From Corythucha ciliata (Eukaryota > Arthropoda > Insecta > Hemiptera > Tingidae), in contig CM075939.1 of the NCBI GenBank assembly GCA_038030265.1, forward strand, positions 20,937,253 through 21,001,252: a DNA stretch of 64,000 nucleotides. The letters are read 5' to 3'. Position numbers and translations under genes: made by a program. Of the stretch, positions 54,196-64,000 are shown one piece after another. Within the stretch, counting starts at the first letter, position 1. Each line of letters opens with the position of its first letter. A model generated the notes under the pieces. The model worked only from the letters and a program-made list of their open reading frames with translations. It was not told the origin of the DNA and ran no database searches.

Positions 54196-56043
54196 CTGTC
54201 CGGCACTGGACCGAGGGGCCTCTAAGCTTGATGGAACCCCCGGCCTTCCCCCTCCCCTTACCATTATTGGACGCGTTAATTGTTGAGACGATTACGCTCG
54301 AGGGCTCAAGCTCAAAGGAATGCGAGAAGCTGCTCACTCTCCGGCCTCTACGTCCACGTTTCGACTTATTTGAAAAATAGGATACTGCTGATGCGTATGC
54401 GTACAGCCATGCGTTTGTTGCTAATCTGTACGCTGCTTTTAATTTATTTTTTCATTCAAACATTTTTATTTTAAAAAATCATTGACTATTGCGCTTACTT
54501 TTGACCAAAAAATAGAAAAAACAAATAACTTATACAGAGGGGATTTCCTCATCACCAATCGGTTGCTAATAAAATCGAACTACCTTGAGAATATTTATTA
54601 GTCTCTGTTAAAAAAGGGGAGTTTTTATTGTTCTCAACATATCCGTGAAATGCGGTAGGTGGGAGCGTGTTATAATAATGGATGGGCAAAACTGACTTTA
54701 TTCACAAATGAAACTTTTCAAAAGGAAAACTTCGCAAATTTCACTGGTAGAATGTACTGGATTAGGACTGAAACACAGAGGTTAATTCAATTTGTAATGT
54801 ACATTCTATTCACTTTTTAATTTTCTGTTTTCTCGAGTGAGAAATAGCTTTGAAAAATTGTGCGAAAGTGTAAAAGGGTCTTTCAACTAAATGCAATACG
54901 CCACTTCCTTGGCTCTTAATGTGGCTGCAACGTACCTTCTTGCTAGAGAACTATTCTCAAATGTTCCGGGAGATCCATCGTCATTTGACAATTATTTACG
55001 TATCCGTTGTTGGGGCTATAGTCGATAAAATAACAAGGTAGTATATATTTTCATTTTCCTTCGTTTTTAGTTGCTGTGCAAGAAAAGATACTGATTTAGG
55101 GGGAGTATTAAGCGTGGTGGAGTGAGGATGATTGATGTGCCACAGGATTGCCAAGCCATATGAATGGGTGGAACTGAATAATTGCATTTTTAGTTTGGAA
55201 GGGAGGGGATTGAAATTGGATTGCGTCGTATGACAAACTATATCGAGACGTTTTCTGTAAAGGATGTAGAGTAATGCCTTCCACACTTCAACGTAAATAT
55301 TTCGTTATAAATTGAATAAATGACCCGCCTACACCTTTCTCCCTCTAATAGCGTGCCTTGAGACACTTGAATATTTCTTCATAAACCCCTCAATTTATTC
55401 AGTTTCCTCTCAGACTCGCAGTAGCAACTTGAAACAAGAGTTTCTAATGACTGTAGCTGGTTGGACTCGGTAAAACTCAGCATTTCGCTATGCCAGTCTT
55501 GAAATTGATGAATACGAAAGTTCATTCCTTAATTGTGTTCCCCCGAGCGAAATTACTCGGAAAATAACTTGAAGTTTCTTTCAAAAATGGTCGAAATTTG
55601 TGATGTTACACTCAACTTAAATTACTGTCATTCAGAGTAAGACATTTCACGGCAATTAAAGTACAAAAATAAACTGTTATATTGCCACCCCCATGAAATG
55701 TTCCTTGCTAAAGAAACTTTTTCAACTCCTCAGCGGTCGTTATATTTTCAGTATGCGTGTTCCTCTAACAGGCAGAGGTTCGTTCACTCCGTTTTTCCTG
55801 TGGTCTGTGCAGCACAAGCTAGAGACTTGACATAATTGGCCCAGTGGGAATAAAGAGAAAACCACTTCCCGCTTCAAAATAGCATACGGGTTTAACTGGT
55901 TATTTTGGCTCAAATACTGAATATTTTATAGCCGTACATTGTCTGTCTTCCCTCGTTGAGGTGCGTCAAAAACGGACCGGTTTCGGCTGCTCGCCATCTT
56001 CAGCGTTTGGTTTCCCAGCTGAAACTTAAATCTAAAAACTTAA
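54196..56043. other. Intronic sequence, no gene recognised
   Basis: Nothing coding is identified. Near 55972-56012 the motif GACCGGTTTCGGCTGCTCGC then CATCTTCAGC is the complement of a motif at 38272-38303, a style often seen at Penelope-like element tails. Confidence 0.4.
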
Positions 56044-56308
56044 GGCCCGATTTCACCAACTTCTTAAACCAAGATCAACAACTAATCGCGATTACAACGT
56101 AAACACTTATATCAGAATTCACGTAGGTCGCTATTGGCAACCAATCACGATCAACTTTAAACGAGATCAATTTTATTGGTGAAAATGGGCCTTGAAGTTG
56201 ATCGTGATTAGTTGCCAATAGCGACCCATATGAATTCTGATACAAGCGTTTACATTGTAATCGCGATTAGTTGTTGATCTTGGTTTAAGAAGTTGGTGAA
56301 ATCGGCCC
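56044..56308. mobile_element. PIF/Harbinger-like MITE, foldback pair (copies 2 and 3)
   Basis: 56044-56191 is a full copy (GGCCCGATTTCACCAAC ... GTGAAAATGGGCC) closely matching 3924-4071. It is followed immediately by a nearly complete second copy in inverted orientation (56192-56308, ending AAGTTGGTGAAATCGGCC). The combined 265 bp unit is flanked by TAA (56041-56043 and 56309-56311), so it may have moved as one palindromic unit. Confidence 0.82.
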
Positions 56309-56675
56309 TAAATCTCTGAAGCTTAAATCTTGGTTTTGTTGGTTTTGGGGGGTGATTCTGTAACTTTCAAAGTTTACGTGTTGTAACTGGGAAGGAGGGG
56401 AAGAGGATGTATTTTGTTGCCTTGGTTTTCCCAAACATTCGTTAAAAATTTATTATTTTTTCTTCGATACCACACATTCTTGCGTAAAAATTCTGCAGTT
56501 AAATTCAACAGGTATCGAAAAACAGCGAGGTACCTCCCTTCGCCCTTATTCTTCTTCCATTTTACGACACTTAAACCTTGAAATTTACAGAATAATACCC
56601 ACCTGATCACATGGTAGGTAACTCTCGCGCTCATCCCCACCCCCATTATCCATAATACTCTCGTCTATTTTGTGC
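56309..56675. other. No gene recognised
   Basis: A 90-codon minus frame at 56374-56646 has no recognisable domain. Confidence 0.3.
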
Positions 56676-56679
56676 GTAC

Positions 56680-57425
56680 GAAATAAATTTCGTGGGTTTT
56701 ACTTATAGGATTATTGGCACTGAAGGATCCAAATTTCGCTGGACTTAGTTAATCAAAAAGCCAATTTCGTATTATCTAACTCATTGAAAAATGCGATTTA
56801 TCAGCTTTTGGTCCTTTCTACAGCCATTCCGCTGGTTGCCCTCTATCGAAGTCCTTTCGCGGATTAGACACTTACGGAACCCAATTTCGTGGTTTGTGTA
56901 ATTTCAATATTTTTTTTTGTCTTTAGCTCATAAAAAAACCATGGAAGTAAAAAACCAATCCCGCCGGTTTGTTTCTTCAAAAAACAACATTTCAGGACCC
57001 TTGCACGTTGGAAACACCAATTTTGTGGGGTTGGCCCCATAAAACAGCCAACTTTACGGATTTCACCCGTTTAAAAACAAAATTCCAATGTGTTGGCTTA
57101 TTTTAAAGAGAAATTTAGTGGGCTAAAAGAAACGCCCATTTAAACGGGTTTGACCGTTTCAAAGCCCAAATCTTGCGGATTATTGGCACTTGTAGAACAC
57201 AATTTCGTGTGTTTTACTCACTAAAAAAAAAAAAAAAAACTATTTTCGCATGATTTACTCGCCGAAAAGACAAATTTACGGGGTTGACGCACAAAGTACG
57301 CGCATAAACTCAAAATTTCCAGGGCTTCTTCCGGGGTATTGGCTTATAAATAAAAACTATTTGGCTGGTTTGGCCCCTGATTGAGTCGCTGAAGCAACAA
57401 AAATTTCCTGGAGTTAGCTCTGTGT
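56680..57425 (+). repeat. Family 4 array
   Basis: Units of 40-60 bp with CCAATTTCGTGG, GTTTG(G)C, and CATAAAAAA segments; examples CCCAATTTCGTGGTTTGTGT (56880) and ACAATTTCGTGTGTTTTACT (57200). An A run of 17 lies at 57222-57238. Confidence 0.65.
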
Positions 57426-57689
57426 CGAGAAAATGTATGCAAAGTTATAGACGAGGGATGACTGGATGGGATTGAAGAATCATCTGTGAACTGTTCTTTA
57501 GGCAGAATTTATGTAAATGGAATAACGCTGTTAGAGAACCTTTAAAGGACAGCTACGGCAATACGCCATCTTTCGTCCCTATGTCTTTAGTATAGTGATT
57601 ATAACATGATGAATTGGAATTAACTCTTGTTTGGAGTGAAAAATCACGAAAAACCGCCCAAAAGTCACAGTTGAATGGACCCCAAGAGC

Positions 57690-58655
57690 GCAACTTTGAC
57701 GATGATGCATAGAAATGGCTAAAACAAGGATCAACGAAGTTTTTTGAAGTAAGATTTCGTGATTCGCTCTGCTAAAAATGTCTTAACTTAGTTTTCACGG
57801 CCTAAAACTGTACTGCAACGCTGACTGCACGCTGCAAAACTGTACTGTAATGCTGAACTGACTCCATATAAATGGCTGAACTGACCATTCGTACCCCAAC
57901 ATGGTAGAACTGACGATTCACGCCCCTCCGTGACAAAACTGACGATTCGTGCCTTTGAAACTGGCTAATCATGCAATTGGCGTCCCAAAAATCACCAAAC
58001 TGGCAATTCACGACCCCCCAAAATACCCAAACTGGTAAATTCAGTCCCTAAAAATAGAAAACTGACCGTTCGCGTCCTATAAATGGCTTGACGAAACACT
58101 TGCGTTCGAATCCTAAAATGAACTATAAATCGATTAATAGATGACCATTCGTGCCCTGAAAAAAGTCACACTCACTATACACGCTTATAAATTGACAAAT
58201 CATGACTAAATTCGCCCTTAAAAAATGTTTTTTTAATGAAAGTAAACGGATAAAATATGGGAGATGATTTTTTAGGCTTGAATCACAATAAAATTTTTAA
58301 ACTGGCGAAACGCGCCTCGAAAGTTCCAAAAACTGACAATTCGTTCTCTGAAATTGGCAAAACTCTCCATACTCGTGGCGCTTCAAAAACGGCCAAACTG
58401 ACGACGATCCGCGCCGCAACATGGTAAAACGGCTAAACTGACGATTCGTGTCCTGAAAAATGGCCAGACTGGCAATTCACGTCCTAAAATCGGCTAACTA
58501 GTCACCCCAAAAATGGTCTAACTAGCGACTCGCGCCTTGAAAAAGCGAATGGCAAAATCGAACATATACTCGCTTCAAATTGGCAACTCTGACTTGATTC
58601 ACCGTAAAAATGGCCAAAATTCGTGCCCTAAAGGTGGCCTAATGGCCTATTCTTG
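57690..58655 (+). repeat. Family 3 array (AAACTGACGATTCGTGCCCT units)
   Basis: About 25 units of roughly 32-45 bp: (AT)GGC.AAACTGACGATTCG, then TGCCCTGAAAA. Examples: AACTGACGATTCGTGCCTTT (57938), AACTGACGATTCGTGTCCTG (58436). The core GATTCGTG/CAATTCACG differs from families 1, 2 and 4. Confidence 0.8.
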
Positions 58656-58734
58656 GGCTGGTCTTAAGATTTATAAAATTTACATGAACATATTTCTCCG
58701 CTTTGTTGTTAACTTCTGTTAGCACTGTATTGGG

Positions 58735-59030
58735 GGCAAACTTTGCGATGATTCAGTCCTCGGTTATAGGTCACTCGTGTACAATATATATAGCACCGGT
58801 CCGAGGACGCTTCCTTGAGGTACCCCGGCCGATATTTTACGCAACCCCCTAATAATTCGCCCTCGTGCTTTACTTGGAAGTATCTCTCGCCTAAATAAGA
58901 TTTCAGAATTTCGTAGAATTTTTTCGGATGGTGTTTATTCAATTTAGACTAAAATCCCTTGTGCCAAACTTTATCAAACGCTTGAGCTGCGTCCAAGAAG
59001 ACAGCCGAACAGATTTTATTTTCTTCCAGA
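58735..59030 (-). pseudogene. Jockey-type RT fragment
   Basis: On the minus strand, KICSAVFLDAAQAFDKVWHK (first catalytic Asp) is followed, after frame changes, by KFYEILKSYLGERYFQVKHE and then ISAGVPQGSVLGPVLYILYT with SDL. This is the order of Jockey-clade RT motifs. The YADD motif and the rest of the RT are not found. It sits between two stretches of the family 3 array, and so was presumably inserted into it. Confidence 0.85.
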
Positions 59031-59094
59031 GTACACTACACAACATTCACTATCCGATGGACGCTCACTACAGATGTCACGTTTACTTTGAATT

Positions 59095-59315
59095 TATGCA
59101 ATGAAAATGGCTAAAATGACTATCAGCGCCGCATAAAATGGCCAAACTGGTTTGTTACTTTAATACTTCCCAGTGCAGATGACCTATCGGTTCTCTCCCT
59201 ATAAAAAGGCTTGAATTCGCGTTCTAAAATTGGCCAAACTGACAACTCGTGGCCTAAAAATAGATGTAAGGGCAGTGTGTGCCCTGAAAATTGGAAAGCT
59301 GGCAATTTAATAAAC
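59095..59315 (+). repeat. Family 3 array, continuation
   Basis: Several units (AAATTGGCCAAACTGACAAC, then TCGTGGCCT) to the right of the Jockey RT fragment, continuing the 57690-58655 array. Confidence 0.65.
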
Positions 59316-59882
59316 GGTGTTTATTGAAGTAAAATTGTGTGGTCTTTCCAGAAACAAGAGGATGAGGTAAATATTATTATTGAGGTTGGGAGGAACGAAC
59401 GCTTAAGTTGCCCTTTTTTTGCATCCGTCAATAATGCTGATTGGAGGGAACCAAAGATGGCGTATTACTGTACTTGTGCTGTATAGCAACTTGCCGTTAT
59501 TTGTATTCTAAAATCAAAATTCTTTCACAAATCTACTGGCAGCTTTCTTCGAAGATAAATTCTGAGAGTAGGAGAAGGCAATAAGAAATTAGTGGCCTTG
59601 TTCCACCACCACCAGTTCTCAAAGAGTATAATCAAAAACGTCAGAATTTTTTCGATCCATCAGAATTAGATCCATTCTGTACTATGAGGCAACTCTGTGT
59701 TAGTTAAATTCCTTAAAAAAATAGACATTCCAACATACAATAGAGCCCTGGGATCGTCAATCTCCGAGTGTGACAAATGTATGAATGAGTTGAGTGGCAA
59801 TGTTCAGATTGACGTCTCACTGAAAAAATTAATGAAATGCACTTGAAAAAAAGAAGATAATGCATGGGATGAGCTGAAGGAT

Positions 59883-59922
<40 letters not shown>

Positions 59923-61488
59923 AGGAAGATCCAGTGACATAACACAGTGCCGCGTCCTTTTGTTAGGCAAAAAAGTTTATTGTTAATGCTGTCATTGTTG
60001 GTTTCTCAATGCTTCAGCAGTAATAAATTGTTGGAAAATAGACTGTTGTCTGGTTCACGCTACTCTTGAAAAATGAGATGATGTAATAGATCATTTTCAT
60101 GTCTTTTTCACGGGTTTTCAAAGAATGGAAGGATGCTCTGCGATGTGTAGCCGCTTCTTTTCTATTAAAACACGCAAACATATACGAGTATTTTCCGATT
60201 GCAGAGGGAATGAATTGATTCTTCGTTAAGAAATCATTGAGTTTTTAAGAAGCCACTGATTTTCGGGAAAGGTTGACGCGTGGTCCTCTTTCTTGTGGAA
60301 CGGAAGAATACCAACCACGCCTCATCGCCAGGATCAATCAGTGGCGAGAAAGGCTGAAATGCCCACGAGGAAATAACTTGAATACAAACGACCCCGTCTT
60401 TTGTTTCACAATATTAATTGAATCCTCGTCTTATAATTATTCCTACGGTCCCTTTCATATTGGGAGTCGAGCAGGAGTTTTTTAATTACATTTGCAATAC
60501 GCCCCCCTTCATGATCAATTGAGTTCTGATCAGTCCTTGAGGAGAGGAGGGGTTTAACTTACGAGTAAAAAAAATTCTAAATCCGATTCAGGATTTTCTC
60601 ACGCTGTTCTGAGAGCAAAAGAGAATCAATTCCCCGCCTCTCACAGTCGACCATAAAAGCAGGTATAGTACGAGATATATCCTTTTTAGATCTCCATCTT
60701 ACGGTACGAGATATATCCTTTTTAGATCTCCATCTTGTTAAGGTTCCATCGAATACCTTCTAACTTCGGCAGGCAAAATTTTCATCATACCCGCCCCCCG
60801 CCCACCACCTTTGAAAACTTGATTTCCCATTTATGTAAATATGAGTGTAGCTTGCTTCATCCGAAGAATATTTCCGATAAATTGTAAAAAGCACACTTAC
60901 TTGGCATTTTTTCTCGAACGATCACTTGTATTAGGAAACTACAGTCTAACATCGCTCAGTGCGAAAATTGAACGACGACTGGTCAATAATTAAGCCAACA
61001 AACTGATGCTCATTGCACCAATTAGCTATAGATTAAAGTTCTTCGTAGTGTGTAATTTGGGGAGGGGGGGAAGCATTCACTGTTACGATAAGCAAATGTT
61101 GAAATGAGAATTTTCCGATGCTATTTTGTACAAGTGTTTTGATAAAAGTACAATCAAATGGAAAACCGGTAGTTGGGGTCTCATTATTACGAAAGTTTCC
61201 TGGTAAGATTTTAGTTGAAAATTGCACAAGTTACTGCGTTAAAGCATCGCTATCTTTAAAGTTGTGGAACAGAATTCTCCGCACATGATGCTCTCCACCC
61301 TCTACCTTAATTTTCCAGGCCCCCTTCAAATTTTCTTGAATCCCTTACAGAAAAATCCGAAGACCCCTCGCATGACCGAAGATCCCTACCTGCCTCAAGA
61401 CAACTATATCCCACATTACTTTTGGATCGGATAAACCTCGTCCTTAAGTTTAATTAATCTCATGTTTCCTTTTCTTTTTCTTTTACAG
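59316..61488. other. Intronic sequence, no gene recognised
   Basis: It contains an A run of more than 30 bases (59889-59920) and a 33-bp tandem duplication GTACGAGATATATCCTTTTT... at 60668-60700 and 60704-60736. No coding segment is recognised before the acceptor at 61487-61488. Confidence 0.4.
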
Positions 61489-61595
61489 CCCGTGAAGGAG
61501 TTGGTTTACAATGAAAAAAGTGGAGGTCTATCAAAGTCTGCAAAATTTTCCAGTACTCCACTCCTTGATCCAGGGTCGGACTGGGATCTGTCAAG
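61489..61595 (+). CDS. Candidate internal exon of the same unidentified host gene
   Basis: A strong acceptor (CCTTTTCTTTTTCTTTTACAG) precedes the 107-nt exon, and the donor is CAAG|GTAAAA. Read in phase 0, matching the end of the exon at 47724, it encodes PVKELVYNEKSGGLSKSAKF followed by SSTPLLDPGSDWDLS, open throughout and leaving two bases for the next exon. Composition is that of a soluble, partly disordered segment; no domain is recognised. The rest of the gene lies outside the window or was not recognised. I rate the exon pair as likely, and the identity as unknown. Confidence 0.65.
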
Positions 61596-62070
61596 GTAAA
61601 AAATTAAGCGAAGAAATTAAATAATAGAAATTAAATAATTATAATGCATGGTATGTAGATTGTGGAATTGAAGCAATTAGCTTTCAACAGCCACAAGATA
61701 AGATAAACGTAATTAGCGAATTAATAGTTTTCCCTCGGTGTGGTCTTGGTAGGCGGAATAGAGGGAAATTTCATGTCACGTAATACTAAAGAGCGATGCA
61801 AATGTGAATATTAATATTTAAAGGCTCAAAAAGACCACATTGCTGAAGGGCAAAAATAATTTTAAAACGCTTCGGCAACTGGCGTTCAAGATAATTTTGT
61901 AAGTTCATCAAGAACATTTTGTTACATGGCAAAATGGGGGGCGCTTGAATTTAAAGCTGGTTTTTGAAGGTTTCCAATCCGGCTTCCTCGAGGCATTTAT
62001 TTGGAGTTGGGGATCAAGCTCCACACTCGATGTCATAGGACACTAACCTCGTCCAAGCCCAGTGCCTCGA
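61596..62070. other. No gene recognised
   Basis: Sequence after the candidate exon, with no recognisable feature. Confidence 0.35.
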
Positions 62071-62073
62071 AGA

Positions 62074-62760
62074 CAGGGGCGTAGCAATAGCCCCCGTGGT
62101 CGCGAGGCGGGGGGCGTTTTTTTTCGGCTATCTATTGGTTTACTATTCATTATCAGTAATAAACCAATGTTTTCGGTAAGGACATTTTTTTACACCCCCC
62201 CCCCCCTCTCTTCAAACTATTTCTTGTACGTACATCATGCCTAGATGTGATTCCTGGAATGTCCGTACGCCGTCCGGGCCATATTTTGCCCTTAGGATTG
62301 CTACGAAAAACTCGTTATTTCTGGGGGCGAGATCTATTTGGTCCTAACAACTCGCCAGCTTGATCAACTAATAGTTTACCCCCGCCCCCCCTAGGTTCAA
62401 GTTTTAATCTTCTTCATTTTTCCCGCTCCATTGAAAGTTAGTAATGTGTGGGTTTGTTCATTTTGTCAAGTGTTTCAAAAGGGTCAGCCACCTTTAGAAG
62501 TGTCCAAAAATGAGAGTTTCGCGTTACAGTTGGATTCAGCAGATTTCCTCGACTCCAAGCGGCACGGGGAGAGCCGCTCCGTTGGACTTCACTGGCCTGT
62601 AAATGTGGATTGTGAGTGGGAAAATTCGTTTAGCTCATGTAAACGGGTAAAAGTAGCCTGGCGACATCACTGTGAGAATCAATACAACGGCTCCTCTTAT
62701 TGAATATACGTCTGAATTTTTGGACTCCCCGCGTCGGGAACGAGAAACCCCACGTGGGGT
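62074..62760. mobile_element. Probable hAT-related element fragment
   Basis: CAGGGGCGTAGCAATAGCCC at 62074 looks like a hAT left terminus (compare CAGGGGTGTAGG at 32894). At 62497-62570 a segment (GTCCAAAAATGAG.GTTTC, AGCAGATTT.CTCGACT.CAAG) matches 4727-4790 inside copy A. No right end or target duplication was found. The 90-codon frame (62431-62703) and the matching frame at 4585-4794 derive from this shared repeat. Confidence 0.45.
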
Positions 62761-63152
62761 CGTGCATTTTTTAATTTTTGTGATTTTCTCCAAAATTGCC
62801 CTTAACTGAGTGATTTTAAGAGTCATTTTATCAGAGTATTTCGATCTGAGCCGAACGTATGAGTCCCGCAGATTATGCTCAATAATTGTTCAATGCAGCC
62901 GGTTTTCCTCTCAACATCACTGAGTGGTCGTCAGCCCACCATGAAATGATTGGAAGCGAGCGTTTAGCATTAAACAATCAGTTTTGTAGGACAAATTACT
63001 ACTTTTTCATTGAGCTTTATCATCGAGAGTTATCACTCATCGACATTCGAAAACGGTTGGAAATCGGGCCTATGTCAAAAGGACTTTTTTGGTCTAATTT
63101 TGGACCTAGAAAATCCACCTTTATTTTTGCCGTCAACTTACCAAACACCCTG
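62760..63152. repeat. Dispersed repeat ending in a mariner-like terminus
   Basis: 62770-62960 is related to 11090-11300 (shared GTATGAGTCCCG and ATGCTCAA landmarks). The segment ends at 63139-63152 with CCAAACACCCTGTA, matching the terminus of the palindrome at 3525-3536. The other end of the element is not identified. Confidence 0.45.
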
Positions 63153-63739
63153 TATTCAGCAGATGATTAAAAATTTCAATCGAGGTTTAGCCTTCTAATC
63201 CAGTCAAATGGTGTTCAAAATGGCCCTGAGGTGGAAAAAAATGGAAACCTTGGAATTACTTTTGATTGTTAAGTTTTTTGGGGTGCTGAATCCGAATCTG
63301 AACTTTTCAAACAAAATGTCCTGATGCGTTTTGAGATATCGGCGAAAAACGGTGAAATTTTTATACTTTTTCCATTTTTTTTTTTTTTTTTTTTCAATTG
63401 AATTCTTGAGAGTGTGACTGACGTGAAAACATACTGTATATGTCGCATCCATATCTAAATTGTTATTTCACAAAATGGATGGCCATTTCACGAAATAGCT
63501 CCACTTTCCGTGACTTCAAAAAATTACGACATCTGGACAAAAAAAAATGTCCATTACATGAAAAGGAAATCGCGTTTGTCCAGTTGCTGAAATTAAGCTT
63601 CCTTACTGCAAGTGGATGCACAACATTAAACACACTACTTCTCATTGAAAATGAAAATAAAACTCGTGTCAGGCCTTATTAAGGTCAGTGATGCAAAATA
63701 AAAACTTCTCGCAGCGTATTTGAACTTTATTCAGATCGA
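63153..63739. other. No gene recognised
   Basis: Short frames only; a T run of about 17 lies at 63378-63394. Confidence 0.3.
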
Positions 63740-64000
63740 TTTGCCTCATTCATAGCAAAACTTCGGAGAAGATGTTCGTCGAGGTCTTATTGTCAACACG
63801 ATCATGCCCCCCTCCCAACTAAATGATCGAATTTCGCCAGTTTCTGGATCAAACTTATGATATGTGTACGGGACGAGGGGGTACAATTCAATGGACATCT
63901 CGATCGCCAGACCTGACGCCGATGGATTTCCTCCTCTCAACGTCTGGGGTTTCGTAAAAGACCGCGTTCACAGCACCTCGATGAGGAGGAGCTTCGAAGG
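63740..64000 (+). pseudogene. Mariner-like (DDE_3) transposase fragment, cut by window edge
   Basis: The reading frame gives MIEFRQFLDQTYDMCTGRGG, then TIQWTSRSPDLTPMDFLL, then after a one-base shift VWGFVKDRVHSTSMR. This is the block containing the last catalytic Asp (SPD intact here) of the same transposase family as at 2478-2850. Upstream, about 63752-63790, a CQHDHAP stretch corresponds to the QQDGAPAH aspartate motif in another frame. It continues beyond the window. Confidence 0.78.

Overview
The window looks like non-coding, transposon-rich DNA from an arthropod nuclear genome. There are no operons, the sequence is AT-rich, and spliceosomal introns with GTAAGT-type donors are visible. 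The mobile elements are those common in insects: EN-RT-RNase H and Jockey-type non-LTR elements, a Ty3/gypsy element, hAT, Tc1/mariner-like (DDE_3), PIF/Harbinger-like and TTAA-target MITEs. A hemipteran such as a whitefly is a guess from the overall look of the repeats; nothing in the window fixes the species.

Host content is small. The best candidate is one plus-strand gene of which two internal exons are visible (47622-47724 and 61489-61595). They are separated by a 13.8 kb intron and have compatible phases and good splice sites, and the product is not recognised. A single tRNA-like gene lies at 20356-20428; it has an unusual GGT anticodon and is followed directly by a T6 terminator.

Most of the rest is repeats. 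The main theme is degenerate tandem arrays of about 30 bp units. Family 1 reads GCTAATTCGCG followed by GCTAAAATTGAGAAAAAC and occurs in both orientations at about 5, 8.5-10.4, 12-14, 18.5, 25-26, 30, 33-34, 35-36 and 52-53 kb. At least four further families share an ATT(T)CGCG-like core but differ in the rest of the unit (4.3, 11.7, 17.6, 20.7, 42-43, 53-54, 56.7-59.3 kb). Several family 1 arrays lie inside hAT-type elements whose ends can be defined to the base by 8-bp target duplications: 32894-34507 (CACAACAA), 51824-53319 (CTTCCCAG) and 7548-10776 (CTTTGAAT). The last contains a second hAT-like element (8404-10454), which in turn contains a TTAA-flanked foldback MITE (9824-10216). Short hAT transposase remnants at 34376 and 11383 support the assignment.

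Other landmarks, left to right: a 2.05 kb head-to-head palindrome of a mariner-like element (1487-3536); a 3.76 kb non-LTR retrotransposon on the minus strand with a 10-bp target duplication and a poly-C tail, inserted in an array (26368-30122); a 1.47 kb TIR element carrying an inverted duplication of a SWIM zinc-finger coding fragment (37003-38474); a broken Ty3/gypsy element lacking an integrase (43616-46892); Jockey-type RT scraps (47380-47475, 58735-59030); and a second mariner-like transposase fragment running off the right edge. Every transposon protein seen is interrupted by stops or frameshifts, so none looks able to move on its own.
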